From: an uncultured bacterium
Lineage (GTDB): Bacteria; Actinomycetota; Coriobacteriia; Coriobacteriales; Atopobiaceae
Length of the DNA: 13,018 nucleotides
Direction of reading: 5' to 3'
Assembly (NCBI GenBank): GCA_905214175.1
Contig: CAJMLD010000026.1
Span: 1 to 13,018, forward strand
Under the pieces are notes generated by a model, which was given only the letters and a program-made list of their open reading frames with translations, made no database searches and had not been told where the DNA came from. The position numbers and the translations under genes are program-made. This document shows positions 1 through 6,869 of this stretch, piece after piece; within the stretch, counting starts at the first letter, position 1, and every line of letters begins with the position of its first letter.

Positions 1-184
1 AACTCCAGACAGGTTCCTAATACCACGAGAGGAACGGAGAACGGGTTCGCACCAAGCGAGCCATCTTAGATAGCACGTGCCTTTCACCATTGTCGCATCC
101 CGCGCGGGAGCGACCTCCCTAAGGGGGAGAGTCCAAAGTATCACGTAGGTGGGCGGGCGTCCGTAAGGGCGCCCGCCCTTTTCT
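1..184 (+). ncRNA. 3' part of a structured RNA of unknown class
   Basis: No plausible coding frame covers this stretch, but it is packed with hairpins. A GTTCCT/AGGAAC stem (13-18 with 30-35) is closed outside by CTCC/GGAG (3-6 with 36-39). GGTTCGC/GCGAGCC pairs 44-50 with 56-62. GTCGC-TCCC/GGGA-GCGAC pairs 92-101 with 106-114. CTCCC/GGGAG pairs 115-119 with 125-129. A terminator hairpin follows at 151-178 with a T-run that fixes the strand as plus. Such a series of adjacent local stems ending in a terminator suits the 3' end of a non-coding RNA or a long leader whose 5' part lies outside the window. I looked for tmRNA, RNase P, 4.5S and 6S hallmarks and saw none, so the class is unassigned. 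It could also be only a 3' untranslated region of an upstream gene. Confidence 0.35.
151..182 (+). terminator. Intrinsic terminator, GC-rich stem plus T-run
   Basis: GGGCGGGC (151-158) pairs perfectly with GCCCGCCC (171-178) around a 12-base loop, followed directly by TTTT (179-182). It ends the transcript entering from the left edge and insulates the nucleoid-protein gene downstream. The minus strand has no T-run, so it acts on the plus strand. Confidence 0.8.
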
Positions 185-200
185 GCGTAGCTCGGAGACC

Positions 201-246
201 CGCAGCCTTTGCGGAAAGCCCCACTGTCTCGCCGCATAAGGCTGCG
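201..246 (+). promoter_or_regulatory. Long hairpin upstream of the NdpA-like gene
   Basis: CGCAGCCTT (201-209) and AAGGCTGCG (238-246) form a perfect 9-bp inverted repeat. The stem continues inward with TGCGG (210-214) pairing CCGCA (232-236), leaving one bulged T (237) and a 17-base loop. No T-run follows, so it is not a classical terminator. It sits about 70 bases before the likely start of the next gene and may be a leader structure or operator. I could not place a convincing promoter in 185-314, which otherwise shows nothing recognisable. Confidence 0.4.
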
Positions 247-314
247 GTATCCTTGTTGGTCGCGCGCCGGGTCCGCACGGGGCGAGCGGCGCACCAAAGG
301 GAATGCGAGGGCAC

Positions 315-1367
315 ATGCTCAGGATCGGCCACGCCATACTGCACGTCTTTGACTTCGATAGCGGCAGCACATTCTTCTCCGAGCGCGAGCTCGACCTCGA
401 CAACCGCCAGACCCGCTCCTACGTCACGCGACGCCTGCGCCGCATTCGCTCGAGCGCCGAGAGCAAGCACGGCACCTTTGCCCCCGAGAGCAACTTTGCC
501 TCCGGTCTCAAGGAGTACCTTGTCGGCCAGGTGCCGTTCGTGGACTTCTCCGTGCAGATAGCCCAGTGGTTCTGGGAGGAGCTTCGCCGCGCGGAGGACC
601 TCGAGCAGTGCGACCTGCTCGTCGCGGACTTCACGGACACCGGCGAGATGCGCGCCTCGGATAATCCCGAGGAGGACAAGGTCGCAGACGCCTACGAGTC
701 CGAGGGAACTCGACTCTTTGCAGTGGTGCTTCTCCCCAGAAAGCAGGCGTTCATCCACGAGGTGGACGAGAATGGCAACGAGATCGCCCGGCAGGACGCC
801 ACGCTGCCCAATCCCACACAGAAGGTCGACACCTACGTCCTCATCGACGCCGATACGCTGGCCATCGACTTCCACGACAAGGAGCGCAGCGTAGCCGGCG
901 AGTCGCGCCAGATTATCCCCGAGCTCTTCCTGCAGTGCTCCCAAGAGGCCTCGAGCCACGAGGTCATCGACGAGGTCACGAGCATCGTGGAGGACCTCTC
1001 GGAGGAGTACGGCCTCACACCTGCCGTCGAGGTCTCGCGCGCAAAGGCGGCGCTTGCCCGCCACGCGGACACCGACGAGGCCATCCAGCCCGCAGACGTT
1101 GGCCGGGAGGTGTTCGAGGACAACCCCGAGATGGCCCAGCGCTTTGAGGAACGCACTCGCGAGCGCGAGCTGCCCGAGGAGGTGCCGGTGCGCCGCGGCG
1201 CCGCAAACCGACTGACGCGCACGCATCGCATTCGCACCGACACCGGGGTGGAGATCGCCTTTCCCTCAGAGCTGGCCGAGCGCCCAGGCTACATCGAGTT
1301 CTCGCACCAGGAGGATGGCAGCATCTCGATTGTGATTAGCAACGTGGCGCGCATCGAGAACCGCTAG
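315..1367 (+). CDS. Nucleoid-associated protein, NdpA/YejK (NA37) family
   Basis: This 350-residue protein resembles the 37-kDa nucleoid-associated proteins (E. coli YejK/NdpA, Pfam NA37). These bind DNA in the nucleoid and have no well-defined enzymatic role. The N-terminus (MLRIGHAILHVFDF) with a hydrophobic beta strand, the following Glu-Leu-Asp-Leu segment and the long acidic middle are typical, and the length fits the family. The protein is soluble, with no signal peptide or membrane helix. I prefer ATG 315 over the in-frame ATG 303. GAGGG at 307-311 lies just upstream of 315, while the AAAGGG before 303 is only one base away, and family members begin close to this Met. The gene follows a terminator and a leader hairpin, so it is probably transcribed alone or with the next gene 119 bases downstream. 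The family call is from remembered sequence style rather than a search. Confidence 0.8.
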   Translation: MLRIGHAILHVFDFDSGSTFFSERELDLDNRQTRSYVTRRLRRIRSSAESKHGTFAPESNFASGLKEYLVGQVPFVDFSVQIAQWFWEELRRAEDLEQCDLLVADFTDTGEMRASDNPEEDKVADAYESEGTRLFAVVLLPRKQAFIHEVDENGNEIARQDATLPNPTQKVDTYVLIDADTLAIDFHDKERSVAGESRQIIPELFLQCSQEASSHEVIDEVTSIVEDLSEEYGLTPAVEVSRAKAALARHADTDEAIQPADVGREVFEDNPEMAQRFEERTRERELPEEVPVRRGAANRLTRTHRIRTDTGVEIAFPSELAERPGYIEFSHQEDGSISIVISNVARIENR

Positions 1368-1434
1368 GGGGTGCCGTTGCGGCGACGCCTGCCACTTGAC
1401 CCATGTGTTTTTCGTCCGACTCCAGGCGAACGAG

Positions 1435-1440
1435 TAGAAT
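1435..1440 (+). promoter_or_regulatory. Possible -10 box for the NlpC/P60 gene
   Basis: TAGAAT differs from the sigma-70 consensus TATAAT at one position and lies 46 bases before the start at 1487, which would give a leader of about 40 bases. No good -35 hexamer sits at 17-18 bases. A TTGACC at 1396-1401 is too far away (33 bases). The call is therefore tentative. Confidence 0.3.
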
Positions 1441-1486
1441 GGCATTTGTGACCTATACGCAACCCATCCGTACTCTAGGAGGCCTC

Positions 1487-2725
1487 ATGCAGACTAGCGG
1501 CACCAGCAGCCGACGTGCGTCCAACGCACTCGCTCCCGCGCGTACCGTCACGCGCAGGGATGCCTTCAGGTTGCTTATCGGCGCGGGTGTGCTCGCATTT
1601 GCCAGCCCCGTTGCCGCCTTCGCCACCTCCCAGTCGGACATCGACGCCGCCCAGTCGGACGCCGATGCCGCCCAGGAGCAGCTTGACCAGATAAGCCAGG
1701 AGGTCTCGGACCTCTCTGCTCAGCTCTCTGATACCGTCGGCCAGATTGATGACGTCTCGGCTCAGATTGACCAGACCCAGGCGGACATCGACGCCAAAGA
1801 GGCGGACATCGAGGCAAAGCAGCAGGACATCAATACCAAGCAGCAGGAGATCGAGCAGAAGCAGGAGGTTCTGGGCCAGCGCATGTCCGCGGCATTCAAG
1901 TCCGGCAACGCCAGCACCCTCGACTTGCTTCTCTCTTCGGCGTCCTTCGAGGAGCTCACGTCCAACATCTACTATCTCGACAAGGTCTCTGAGCAGGACA
2001 ACGCCATGATCGATGAGGTCAAGAGCCTCAAGGCAGACCTCGAGACGCAGAAGGCCCAGCTCGAGGACGACAAGGCCACCCTTGAGTCCAAGCAGGCAGA
2101 CCTCACGTCCCAGAAGGACCAGCTCGACCAGCTCAAAACCGAGCAGGAGTCCCAGCTCGCTGACGTCCAGGCCAAGCAGGACGTGGCCCAGACCCTCGTT
2201 GACCAGCTCAACTCCAACGTCCAGAGCCTCATCGACCAGCGCAATGCCGAGCTTCTCGCCGCGCAGGAGGAGGCCCGCCGCATGGCGAGCACCCGCTCCT
2301 CGAGCAGCTCAAGCGGCCCGGTGACCATTGTCTCCGGAGCCTCCGGCTCCCAGGCGGCAGTCATCTCGGCCACATACAGCACGGGATCTACCGGCGCGGG
2401 CTACTGTGCCGCGTGGGTTTCCAATGTCTTTGCCAACGCGGGCGTGGGCTCGTTTGGCGGCAACGCCTGCGACATGTACTGGTCGTACTGCACAAGCTCG
2501 AACAAGTCATCCATCCAGGCGGGAATGATCATCGCCGTGCCAACCGAGCCCTACTCTGCCGCTGCGCGCCTGTATGGGCACATTGGCATCTACGTGGGCA
2601 ACGGTACCGTCAGACACTGCCTAAGCGGCGTCATTACCACGCAGAGCTTGGACTCCTGGATAAGCCAGTTTGGCGTCACCGCCACTCCGCGCTGGGGCTG
2701 GTTGGGAGGCGTCGCCCTTGCGTAG
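1487..2725 (+). CDS. Secreted coiled-coil NlpC/P60-like peptidoglycan hydrolase
   Basis: The 412-residue product is built like a PcsB/CwlO-type cell-wall hydrolase. Residues 20-47 form an export signal (TRRDAFRLL, a hydrophobic run, then an AxA-type end near AAFA). The twin Arg recalls a Tat signal but is not a perfect match. Residues 48-265 are a long coiled coil with four successive seven-residue repeats (99-126) and a PcsB-like hinge around LDLLLSSASFEELTSN. A Ser-rich linker (269-277) leads to a C-terminal cysteine-peptidase-like domain: Cys307 in GAGYCAAW, His365 in YGHIGIYVG and His377 are the likely catalytic set. Expected role: cleavage of peptide cross-bridges during growth or division outside the membrane. 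ATG 1487 is chosen because AGGAGG (1477-1482) precedes it and the signal peptide then falls near the start. In-frame upstream ATGs lack such a site. The stop overlaps the start of the next gene. Confidence 0.85.
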   Translation: MQTSGTSSRRASNALAPARTVTRRDAFRLLIGAGVLAFASPVAAFATSQSDIDAAQSDADAAQEQLDQISQEVSDLSAQLSDTVGQIDDVSAQIDQTQADIDAKEADIEAKQQDINTKQQEIEQKQEVLGQRMSAAFKSGNASTLDLLLSSASFEELTSNIYYLDKVSEQDNAMIDEVKSLKADLETQKAQLEDDKATLESKQADLTSQKDQLDQLKTEQESQLADVQAKQDVAQTLVDQLNSNVQSLIDQRNAELLAAQEEARRMASTRSSSSSSGPVTIVSGASGSQAAVISATYSTGSTGAGYCAAWVSNVFANAGVGSFGGNACDMYWSYCTSSNKSSIQAGMIIAVPTEPYSAAARLYGHIGIYVGNGTVRHCLSGVITTQSLDSWISQFGVTATPRWGWLGGVALA

Positions 2726-3710
2726 GGCGGCTGCTGAGAAGGACGAGGTTGCCTCTGTCCCGCAGACTCCCGCGCAGGCGACGCTTGGTATCGTCTCTGC
2801 CGTCATGGCCATTCTCGGTGGGGTTGTGCTGCTCGCCGGAGGCCTTGTGCTCGTTGCAGCAATAACGGGGCAGGCGGATGCCTCGGACTCCGGGCTTACC
2901 ATCGCCGGCGTCACGCTTTCCGGCTGGTCGCCCATGGGCCTTGCCATTGTCACCCTTGCCGCCGGCGCGCTGCTCCTCGCGACGGCCTGGCTGGGGTTTG
3001 CCGCGTCGCGCGACTCCGGGCGCGTTGGGCCGTATCGCTTCCTCTGCTATCTGGTTGGCCTAGTACTTCTCGTTGCCATCCTCTGGAGCTGGGGCGCGGG
3101 CACCATCCTCATCTTCAACCCCATCGTGCTCTCGACCACCATCACCTATGTGGTGGTGTGCTCCTCGCTCGCCGACCGCGTGCAGCGCGAGCATGACGAG
3201 GGCGTGCGCGGGGAGTCCTTCATGCTGGACGGCCACCAGCGCGCACTGAGGCTCATCTCGCAGGTCATCATCGTGACGGCGGTTCTCAACGCGGTGATTA
3301 CCCTTATTGTGTGGTATGCCGTCTCGCAGATGGACCCCTCCGCGCAGGTTACCCTTGCGGAGTCCCGCCTCGCTGCGGGTGACCTTGCCCCCAAGGCCCT
3401 TGGGCTTGGCCTTGCGTCCGCCGGGGTCAACCTGCTTGTGGGCCTTCTTGGCCTGCGTGGAGCCAACCAGCCCGAGAAGATCGGGCCGTTCCTCCTGATT
3501 TCTGTCATCTCTTTTGGCTATGCGGTGGTTCAGCTTGTGATGGCAATCCTCACCACGGGCGGCCTGGGAAGCGTCCAGTCCAGCTCCCTCACCGACGCCC
3601 TTCTCTATGGTGCCTGCACGTACCTTAGCCTAAAGATTCGCCGCCAGCCGCATGACCGCGAGGGCCAGGCAACTGGCGGCAAGGTGAACCGGGCCAACGG
3701 CACCGTCTAG
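2718..3710 (+). CDS. Multi-pass membrane protein of unknown function
   Basis: I do not recognise this family. The 330-residue product has about eight hydrophobic stretches. Examples are GIVSAVMAILGGVVLLAGGL near the N-terminus, the pairs after GWSPMGLAIVTLAAGALLLA and FLCYLVGLVLLVAILW, and three more in the second half. A charged cytoplasmic-type loop (LADRVQREHDEGVRGE) lies in the middle and a hydrophilic tail ends the protein. I chose TTG 2718 because GGGAGG (2704-2709) lies eight bases upstream. The longer reading from ATG 2670 would run 56 bases inside the preceding gene without a comparable site. The TTG overlaps the NlpC/P60 stop by eight bases, so the two are almost certainly one operon and translationally coupled. 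A membrane partner of the cell-wall hydrolase is possible but is inference from coupling only. Confidence 0.75.
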   Translation: MRRAAAEKDEVASVPQTPAQATLGIVSAVMAILGGVVLLAGGLVLVAAITGQADASDSGLTIAGVTLSGWSPMGLAIVTLAAGALLLATAWLGFAASRDSGRVGPYRFLCYLVGLVLLVAILWSWGAGTILIFNPIVLSTTITYVVVCSSLADRVQREHDEGVRGESFMLDGHQRALRLISQVIIVTAVLNAVITLIVWYAVSQMDPSAQVTLAESRLAAGDLAPKALGLGLASAGVNLLVGLLGLRGANQPEKIGPFLLISVISFGYAVVQLVMAILTTGGLGSVQSSSLTDALLYGACTYLSLKIRRQPHDREGQATGGKVNRANGTV

Positions 3711-3724
3711 ACGCTTCGCTTGCG

Positions 3725-3741
3725 AGACGGACCGCCCGTCT
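3725..3741. terminator. Weak hairpin between converging genes
   Basis: AGACGG (3725-3730) pairs with CCGTCT (3736-3741) around a five-base loop in the 40-base gap between the converging membrane-protein and dipeptidase genes. Neither side has a T-run, so it may be a poor bidirectional terminator or chance. Confidence 0.25.
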
Positions 3742-3750
3742 GGGCGCAGG

Positions 3751-5196
3751 CTACGCCTCGGGCTGGGAAAGCTCCAGCTCCATGAGGCGCGCGATGCTCA
3801 CAATGTAGATCTTGAGCGCGCGGCGCAGGCTCTCCTCGGAAACGGCCTCGTCAGGACCGTGCTCGATGCCCACCCAGGAGGGTACCTTTGCGTACGGTTC
3901 GTGCGGGCCAAAGGCGCAGGCGCGACGGAAGTGCCGCGCATAGGTGCCGCCGCCGATGGTGAACGCCTTGCCCTCGCGGCCGGTGTACTCCGCGTAGGTC
4001 TTGAGCAGCGTTGTGATCTCGGGCGAGCTGGGGTCGATGTAGAAGGGCTCGACGTTGCGGCTCTCCTCGAAGGTCGCGTTGAAGCGCGCGGCAAAGCGCC
4101 TGAGCTCCACCGTGATGCGGCTTCCCGAGGTTGAGGTGGGGTAGCGCGAGTCGACGGTCTGGACAAAGCGGTCGCCCTGCGTGCGTACGGTGCCGCCAAT
4201 GCAGGTGAGCTCGCCAAACTTGTCATCTGCCGCCGCGATGCCCAGAGGCTTGCCGTCGCTGGCGTGGCAGACCTCGTGCTCGAGGTGCAGCCAACACTTC
4301 TCGGCGTCGATGAGGTTGGGGACGTTGGCAAGCAGGTAGTCGGCAAGCACGCCGATGGCATTTACGGTGCCGGCGGGCATGGAGGCGTGGCCGCCCTTGC
4401 CGTGAGCCGTCACGCGGGCAAGCCCCGCGCCTGCCGTCTCGACATCCACGTTCGCTGCCTCGGGAAGCTCCTCGGCGTCAATGCGTACAAGGGCCGTGGC
4501 CTGGCCGGGGATTGCGTTGGAGACCGTTCCGCCGTCCAGCTCCTCGATCACGCCGCCCAGCATGGGCTCGGAGGTGAAGCTGCCGCCATAGAGGCCCTTC
4601 TCGCCGCAGATGAGGGGGAAGTCGGCGTCGGGAGAGAAGCAGAAGGCAGGCTCGGGGCAGCGCTCGAGGTAGTGCTCGACGTCTGCCATGTTGGTCTCCT
4701 CATTGTTGCCGATGATGCAGCGAAGTGCATAGGGGAGAGGCTCGCCGGTCTCCTTCACCTGGAGGGCAAAGAAGTGCGCGGCCCAGAGCGAGAGGACCAG
4801 CGGGCCCTTGTCGTCGAGCACGCCTCGACCCATGAGGTAGCCCTTGCGGCGCGTCACGTCGAGCGCGGGGACGCTCCAACCTAGGCCAACGGGGACGATG
4901 TCGGAGTGTGCGATGGTTGCCACGTAGGGCGCGCCCTCCTTGCCGGCGACCTCGCCGTAGCCAATGCAGCCGTCCAGGTCCGTCACGGCAAGGCCAAGGC
5001 GGCTGGCGAGGCCCTCGGCTGCCACCAGGGCCTCGTTTGCCTTGGGGCCGTAGGGCTTTCCGGGCTCGGCGGCCGAGAGGTCCTCGACCGACTCGATTTT
5101 CACAAGCGTGCGGATGTCTTCGACAACGTCCTCCCAGACCTCGTCCACGTATGCGTCGACCTTGGCCTTGAGCTGGTCGTCGTTGGTTTGTGCCAT
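3751..5196 (-). CDS. pepV: PepV-type dipeptidase (M20 zinc peptidase)
   Basis: The 481-residue protein matches the PepV/Sapep family of cytoplasmic dinuclear-zinc dipeptidases, which hydrolyse dipeptides, typically with an unsubstituted N-terminus, and feed free amino acids to the cell. All expected residues are present: His97 and Asp99 in HSDIVPVG, bridging Asp128 in DDKGP, catalytic Glu166 and metal-binding Glu167 in NNEET, Asp190 in SPDADFP, His270 of the lid domain (GKGGHASMP), the GGGTYAR motif at 415-421 and the C-terminal metal His446 in HGPDE. Length is normal for PepV. ATG at 5196 is chosen over the longer reading to 5277 because GGGAGG lies just upstream and the extra residues look non-conserved. 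It stands alone on the minus strand and diverges from a small membrane-protein gene, with 182 bases between the two starts. Confidence 0.93.
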   Translation of the reverse strand: MAQTNDDQLKAKVDAYVDEVWEDVVEDIRTLVKIESVEDLSAAEPGKPYGPKANEALVAAEGLASRLGLAVTDLDGCIGYGEVAGKEGAPYVATIAHSDIVPVGLGWSVPALDVTRRKGYLMGRGVLDDKGPLVLSLWAAHFFALQVKETGEPLPYALRCIIGNNEETNMADVEHYLERCPEPAFCFSPDADFPLICGEKGLYGGSFTSEPMLGGVIEELDGGTVSNAIPGQATALVRIDAEELPEAANVDVETAGAGLARVTAHGKGGHASMPAGTVNAIGVLADYLLANVPNLIDAEKCWLHLEHEVCHASDGKPLGIAAADDKFGELTCIGGTVRTQGDRFVQTVDSRYPTSTSGSRITVELRRFAARFNATFEESRNVEPFYIDPSSPEITTLLKTYAEYTGREGKAFTIGGGTYARHFRRACAFGPHEPYAKVPSWVGIEHGPDEAVSEESLRRALKIYIVSIARLMELELSQPEA

Positions 5197-5333
5197 GCGT
5201 CCTCCCGTTGGGTTGGTAATCGTGCCCCACCATCTTAGACGCTTGTTGGGGTAGAGGTGCTGTCGAGGCGCGTTCACGTGGCGTGGGAGATGACTATGGG
5301 CGCTCCCTCCGCGAGGACTCCACGCCCTCCGGC

Positions 5334-5339
5334 TACAAT
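5334..5339 (+). promoter_or_regulatory. Probable -10 box for the small membrane protein gene
   Basis: TACAAT, one mismatch from consensus, lies 40 bases before ATG 5379 in the divergent region 5197-5378. No recognisable -35 hexamer stands at the right distance. On the other strand TAAGAT (complement of 5232-5237) could serve pepV but also lacks a -35. Confidence 0.35.
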
Positions 5340-5378
5340 GCCACCTCCTGCAACCGACACGTAAGGGGGTCCCGACCG

Positions 5379-5840
5379 ATGAAGGTCGCCATGAAAAGGA
5401 CCGTGCTCGTCGCCGTCATCTGCTTTGCCGCCGCGCTTGTCGTGAGCGTCGCGTTTCTCGTTTGGTTCAACGCCGACCCCGACGCCAACATCGCCACGAT
5501 TCTCACCAGCCTGCCGCTGAGCTACCTGTATGCAGTCTCGTCTGGCCTCGCCGCGTTCTCCGTGGGCGCGCTGGTGGCGCTGGTGGCGGGGTCTCTCGCA
5601 CACCTGCGCATGCCCAACCTGCCGCGCGTGGTCTTTGCCGCGCTGGGCTGGGTCGTGCTGGGCTTCCTGCTGCTTGCGCCCGTTGTTGCGACGATGGCAA
5701 CAAACTCGGCCGCCATCATGTTTGCGCTGGTAGTGTATGCCGCGATCAAGGTCCCGGTGGTCTTTGCTGCGTTTGGGCTGCTGCTGGGTCTGGGTTTTGC
5801 CGAGAAGCGCGGCGCCGCGGAGTCCGACGACCGCGCGTAA
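5379..5840 (+). CDS. Small four-helix membrane protein, function unknown
   Basis: The 153-residue product has four predicted membrane helices separated by short loops. They start near residue 6 (TVLVAVICFAAALVVSVAFL), residue 45 (YLYAVSSGLAAFSVGALVAL), residue 79 (GWVVLGFLLLAPVVATM) and residue 103 (MFALVVYAAIKVPVVFAAF). The C-terminus is short and charged. I do not recognise the family. ATG 5379 is preferred because AAGGGGG (5363-5369) lies nine bases upstream and a -10-like TACAAT lies further up. A second Met twelve bases later is an alternative start. The gene has its own promoter region and a strong terminator directly after it, so it looks like a single-gene transcript and the neighbours give no hint of its role. 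Confidence 0.75.
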   Translation: MKVAMKRTVLVAVICFAAALVVSVAFLVWFNADPDANIATILTSLPLSYLYAVSSGLAAFSVGALVALVAGSLAHLRMPNLPRVVFAALGWVVLGFLLLAPVVATMATNSAAIMFALVVYAAIKVPVVFAAFGLLLGLGFAEKRGAAESDDRA

Positions 5841-5860
5841 CGCGCACTCGCCAATAATGA

Positions 5861-5904
5861 AGGCTCGACGGGAGGGTTTCTGCCCTCCTGCCGAGCCTCT
5901 TTTC
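5861..5904 (+). terminator. Strong intrinsic terminator
   Basis: The 16-base arms 5861-5876 and 5883-5898 pair with one A/C mismatch and one G/T wobble around the loop TTTCTG. CTTTTC follows at once. It starts 20 bases after the stop of the small membrane-protein gene and clearly ends that transcript. Confidence 0.9.
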
Positions 5905-5928
5905 GAGCCGGTGGCCTATTTCCCGCCC

Positions 5929-6011
5929 CCATTTATTGCGCGATATTTCACGAGATGAAATCGGCCAACTGGGAAAACGTTCGTCTGGCGAGAAAAAACG
6001 CGCAATAATGG
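5929..6011. repeat. AT-richer element bounded by inverted repeats
   Basis: CCATTTATTGCGCG (5929-5942) and CGCGCAATAATGG (5999-6011) are complementary except for one extra T, giving 13 paired positions over 83 bases. Inside lies a second small hairpin, GAT(A)TTTCA with TGAAATC (5942-5963 region), and an A-run (5993-5998). The element is visibly richer in A and T than the flanking DNA. It sits in the gap 5905-6087 between two converging genes, where no reading frame looks real. It could be a small non-autonomous element relic or a shared terminator for the minus-strand gene. The rest of the gap (6012-6087) shows only short TTGGCGTG-like repetitions. Confidence 0.4.
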
Positions 6012-6087
6012 CGAGCAACACAGCTAGCATTGCCTGGCGTTTGGCGTGCTTGGCGTGCGTCGGGCCGAGAGGTGCGACGCTCGAAGC

Positions 6088-6801
6088 CTATGCCTGCCGG
6101 ATAAACCGGACCACCTCGTCTACGGCGTGCGAGAGCCACATGGCCTCGCCTACCACGCGTGGCCCCTCGCCAAGCGTGACAAGGCGCGCGTTGGGGAACT
6201 CCTCTGCCGCTCGACGCGCGTCGTCAAAGGCGCGGTGGCTTGCGCTCCCGTCGCGGCATACAAGCACGGGCCCACGGAAGCGGCGCATGCCTCCCCAGAT
6301 GCCTCCTTCGTCCAGGTCGCTGCCAGCCGCGTCCTCCGAGGAAAAGTCTGGCGAGAGCAGTACCAGACCGGATACATCGCGGGGATGACGGGTTGCCGCC
6401 AGCGTCGCCACAACACATCCGCGCTCGGCGCCGGCGAGAAACACGCGGCAGTTGTCGATCAGCTCCAGACGCCCCACGGCGTCAGAGGCGGCCTCGATGT
6501 CCTCAAGGGCCCGGGCTACCTTTGACGCCGCTGCGCCAGTCGCCATGCCGCCGTCACTCACCACGCAGCTCGCTACTCCGCGCGATGCAAGCTCCTCGAG
6601 CGGCAGCTTTACCGCCACGTCTTCCCCGCCGGCCCACACGATCACGGGTAGGGGACCGGAGTCATCGGGTACGAGAAGGCGCGCCTGCACTTCTCGCCCG
6701 TCCCGCTCGCAGCGAACAGGCAGCTCGCGCCAGCCGTCGCCGTCAAGGACCTTCTCGGCCTCGCGCTCCGCGCGTTTCTCCCCGTGCCTGAAGATGCCCA
6801 T
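6088..6801 (-). CDS. Degenerate alpha/beta-hydrolase-fold protein
   Basis: The 237-residue protein follows the alpha/beta-hydrolase plan. An early strand (LPVIVWAGGED) is followed by a helix segment, the elbow strand NCRVFLAGAERG, a helix with ATLAATRHP, the strand SGLVLLSPDF, the strand GPVLVCRDGS and the strand ARLVTLGEGP. The usual elbow G-x-S-x-G reads G-A-E-R-G here, so Glu replaces the nucleophile Ser. The late GxGH that supplies the catalytic His reads G-E-G-P. The acid position (CRDG) remains. It is thus probably a non-catalytic relative or a much altered enzyme. No signal peptide is seen. It starts 68 bases after the PepD gene on the same strand, so they may be co-transcribed. The ribosome binding site is weak (GAAGGG about 20 bases upstream), so the start is less certain than for its neighbours. 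Confidence 0.7.
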   Translation of the reverse strand: MGIFRHGEKRAEREAEKVLDGDGWRELPVRCERDGREVQARLLVPDDSGPLPVIVWAGGEDVAVKLPLEELASRGVASCVVSDGGMATGAAASKVARALEDIEAASDAVGRLELIDNCRVFLAGAERGCVVATLAATRHPRDVSGLVLLSPDFSSEDAAGSDLDEGGIWGGMRRFRGPVLVCRDGSASHRAFDDARRAAEEFPNARLVTLGEGPRVVGEAMWLSHAVDEVVRFIRQA

Positions 6802-6869
6802 GTCCGTCTCGACCGCCCTTCTCGCTGCCCGTTCGCCCTGGTTCCCTGCGACTTGCTCCTGCCGTTCCG

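Noticed and set aside
24..35. Similarity to the sarcin-ricin loop of 23S rRNA (ACGAGAGGA)
   Set aside because: Flanking bases do not match the 3' end of 23S rRNA, so the short match is probably chance.
141..1226. Minus-strand frame of 361 codons opposite the nucleoid-protein gene
   Set aside because: It overlaps the terminator and the real gene, has a low-complexity composition and shows no known motif.
1396..1440. TTGACC as -35 partner of TAGAAT
   Set aside because: The two are 33 bases apart.
1547..1575. Tat signal on the NlpC/P60 protein
   Set aside because: The order TRRDAFR puts the Phe one place too late for the S/T-R-R-x-F-L-K motif; a Sec signal is equally likely, so no firm Tat call is made.
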